Origin: Streptomyces eurocidicus
GTDB taxonomy: Bacteria > Actinomycetota > Actinomycetes > Streptomycetales > Streptomycetaceae
Direction of reading: 5' to 3'
NCBI RefSeq assembly: GCF_002891295.1
Contig: NZ_LGUI01000006.1
Coordinates: 479,920-543,919, forward strand
DNA: 64,000 nucleotides
The notes beneath the pieces are model-generated. The model did no database searches, had not been told where the DNA came from, and worked only from the letters and a program-made list of their open reading frames with translations. Within the stretch, counting starts at the first letter, position 1. Each line of letters begins with the position of its first letter. Both the position numbers and the translations under genes were made by a program. This document shows positions 62,223-64,000 of the stretch, piece after piece.

Positions 62223-62798
62223 TCAGTTGCCTTTCCGCGGGCGCTCGGCGCGCCTGGCACGAAGGGCCGCGGCGAGGCGGCGGTGGAGCGGCGGCCGCCC
62301 CGTGGAACGGGAAGGGGAGGTACGGGCGGTACGGCGGGCCACCCAGTCGGCCAGCCGCCGGTGCCGCTCCGGATCCGCTTCCAGGGCGCCCGTGCGCAGG
62401 AGTTCACGGGCGAAGCCGAGCGCGTCCCGGTGATGGCCGCCGGCCATCTGCCGCCCCCGGGCGTAGCCGAGGAACAGCTCGTGGAAGCGGGATCCCAGGG
62501 CGTCGCGCAACTCGGGCGCCACCTTGGCGATGACGTGCGCGCGCTTGTCGAGCAGGGCCCGGCGCTGGGCCTCCAGCCGCCCCGGATCGAAACCGTCCGG
62601 CGCGGGGCCGCCCGCGACGAGGGTGGAGAGCAGGGCGAGCTGGGCGCGCGCGAGCCGCTTCCGGGCCGCGTCCAGCTCTCCGGCCTCTCCGGTCTCCGCC
62701 GCCGCCTCCGTACTCTCCGGGGCCTTCGCGTTCCCCACGGCCTCCTCGGCGCCCGGTCCGGGGCCGCCCGGCGCCTCCCTCACGTCAGACACGGGCAC
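62223..62798 (-). CDS. SCO6045-like partner protein
   Basis: A 191-residue cytoplasmic protein. An acidic, disordered N-terminus precedes a helical domain with ARAQLALLSTLVAGGPAPDG, FDPGRLEAQRRALLDKRAHV and LFLGYARGRQ. It resembles the C-terminal domain of Streptomyces SCO6045. Its start (GTG at 62798 or 62792) overlaps the DUF692 stop, and it ends three bases before the TIGR04222 gene, so the three are one operon. In other DUF692 systems a partner protein presents the substrate to the enzyme, and this may be its job here. Confidence 0.7.
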   Translation of the reverse strand: MPVSDVREAPGGPGPGAEEAVGNAKAPESTEAAAETGEAGELDAARKRLARAQLALLSTLVAGGPAPDGFDPGRLEAQRRALLDKRAHVIAKVAPELRDALGSRFHELFLGYARGRQMAGGHHRDALGFARELLRTGALEADPERHRRLADWVARRTARTSPSRSTGRPPLHRRLAAALRARRAERPRKGN

Positions 62799-63624
62799 GC
62801 GCCCGCCCGGTCACGGCGCGTACGGCGGTCAGCTCGGCCGCCAGTCCCTCGGCCTCCGGGAAGTCGTCGTCCCGTTCCAGCAGGACGCCGGGCGGTGCGA
62901 CGCGGTCGTACAGCTCGGCCAGGACGTCCAGGACGGGCCGGGTCACCGGGTGGGCGTGGCTGTCGTACCACAGGCCGTCCCGTTCGAAGCCGCCCGCCAC
63001 ATGCACGTAGGCGAGGGCCTCCAGGGGAAGTTCGTCCAGCACGGTCGCCGGGTCCTCGCCGCGGTTGACGTGGTTGGTGTGGAGGTTGGCGACGTCGACG
63101 AGCAGCCGCACCCCTGTCCGCTCGACCAGCTCGGTGAGGAACCGCCCTTCGGTGAGCTCCTCGCCGGGCCAGGTCATGAGCGCCGCGATGTTCTCCAGCG
63201 CGAGCGGTACGGGCAGCGCGGCCTGTGCCAGGCGGACGTTGGCGCAGAGGACGTCCAGCGCATCCCGGGTGCGGGGCACCGGCAGCAGGTGCCCGGCCTC
63301 GATCCGCGCCGACCCGGTGCGCGGCCCTCCTGCCCGTACGAACGCTATGTGCTCGCTGACGAGCGGGGCGTCGAGCGCCTCCGCCAGTTCCGCGAGCGCG
63401 ACGAGCCGACCCAGGTCGGGACGGTCCGCGCCCCCGAGGCCGAGCGAGACGCCGTGCGGGACGACGGTCGTACCCCGCTCGCGCAGCCGCCGGAGGGCCT
63501 CGGGCGGGTCGTCGGCGCGGATGTTCTCCGCGACGACCTCGACCCAGTCCACGCCGGGCAGGCGGGCGATGTCCTCGGCGATCTGCGGTCGCCAGCCGAT
63601 ACCCGTCCCCAATGGCACACTCAT
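62785..63624 (-). CDS. DUF692 multinuclear non-haem iron oxidase (MNIO)
   Basis: A 279-residue TIM-barrel enzyme with the conserved metal-ligand positions of DUF692: His in TVVPHGVSLGL, Glu-His in LVSEHIAF, Glu in PLALENIAALM, Asp-Asn-His in LLVDVANLHTNHVNRG, His in YVHVAGG, Asp-His in WYDSHAH and the late Glu in GVLLERDDDFPE. MNIO enzymes such as MbnB and TglH use two or three irons to oxidise Cys in ribosomally made peptides. The ATG at 63624 is preferred to the upstream in-frame start at 63645. It is the first gene of an operon with SCO6045-like and TIGR04222-like genes. Confidence 0.9.
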   Translation of the reverse strand: MSVPLGTGIGWRPQIAEDIARLPGVDWVEVVAENIRADDPPEALRRLRERGTTVVPHGVSLGLGGADRPDLGRLVALAELAEALDAPLVSEHIAFVRAGGPRTGSARIEAGHLLPVPRTRDALDVLCANVRLAQAALPVPLALENIAALMTWPGEELTEGRFLTELVERTGVRLLVDVANLHTNHVNRGEDPATVLDELPLEALAYVHVAGGFERDGLWYDSHAHPVTRPVLDVLAELYDRVAPPGVLLERDDDFPEAEGLAAELTAVRAVTGRARARV

Positions 63625-63647
63625 GACCAACCCCCCGTACCCCATGT

Positions 63648-63672
63648 ATTACCTCACCAATGTGAAGGTAAT
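63648..63672. promoter_or_regulatory. Near-palindromic operator candidate upstream of DUF692 operon
   Basis: ATTACCTCAC and GTGAAGGTAAT form a 25-bp inverted repeat with one extra base in one arm. It lies 24 bp upstream of the DUF692 start, in an AT-richer promoter region that also holds TATAAA on the plus strand at about 63689. Confidence 0.55.

Positions 63673-64000
<328 letters not shown>

Overview
The window is very high-GC DNA with GTG and TTG starts, strong GGAGG-type ribosome binding sites, many two-component systems, lipoproteins and small secreted proteins, and regulators of SARP, LuxR, GlxA and PucR-like type. This is typical of an actinobacterium, most likely Streptomyces or a close relative. 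It reads as an accessory region, perhaps a chromosome arm. Several genes are broken by single-base frameshifts or truncation, and the last ~150 bases collapse into poly-C/poly-G, so this looks like the end of a draft contig.

0-7.6 kb: a 3'-truncated kdpD sits beside degraded kdpC and Na+/H+ antiporter fragments. Then come a sulfatase-fold metalloenzyme, a phytoene-desaturase-like oxidoreductase and a decayed two-component system. 7.7-14.6 kb: a lipoprotein, two ABC ATPases and a large FtsX-type permease are translationally coupled, and face a complete two-component system. 15.1-21.6 kb: a BlaI repressor and a BlaR-like M56 protease are flanked by two PAP2 phosphatases and a DedA protein that share TCTAC-N6-GTAGA operator-like palindromes. 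A second two-component system and a COG4705 membrane protein follow. 21.7-29.3 kb is a graveyard: a truncated histidine kinase, a chimeric IS110 transposase remnant, a 95-bp duplicated fragment, a GalE fragment, plasmid-like gene pieces, a few small secreted or membrane genes, and a cluster of five GTCAGCAC octamers.

29.3-50.9 kb is ordinary to accessory metabolism and regulation. It holds an MHS transporter, a GAF/PucR-type regulator and 3-hydroxybutyrate dehydrogenase; GlxA and a cysteine hydrolase; and a b-type cytochrome/NuoF-ferredoxin unit with a COG4315 lipoprotein and a divergent His/Pro-rich regulator. DUF1996, DUF4142, lipase, LuxR, an AbiEii-like nucleotidyltransferase pair, GNAT and a secreted esterase follow. 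51.2-53.9 kb is an unusual two-gene operon: a phosphatidylserine-decarboxylase-fold enzyme and an S10 serine-carboxypeptidase-like protein. 54.4-60.4 kb holds small membrane and secreted proteins, including a tandem four-Cys pair, a peptidoglycan-binding protein, a ricin-type lectin and a SARP regulator.

60.5-63.7 kb contains the most interesting unit: a DUF692/MNIO enzyme, an SCO6045-like partner and a TIGR04222-like membrane protein whose C-terminal tail is almost only Ser, Gly and Cys. It resembles a peptide-modifying system in which the membrane protein carries its own substrate tail. A near-palindromic operator lies in its divergent promoter region. The PSD-like/S10 operon and the BlaI-M56-PAP2-DedA module are the next best candidates for undescribed biology.
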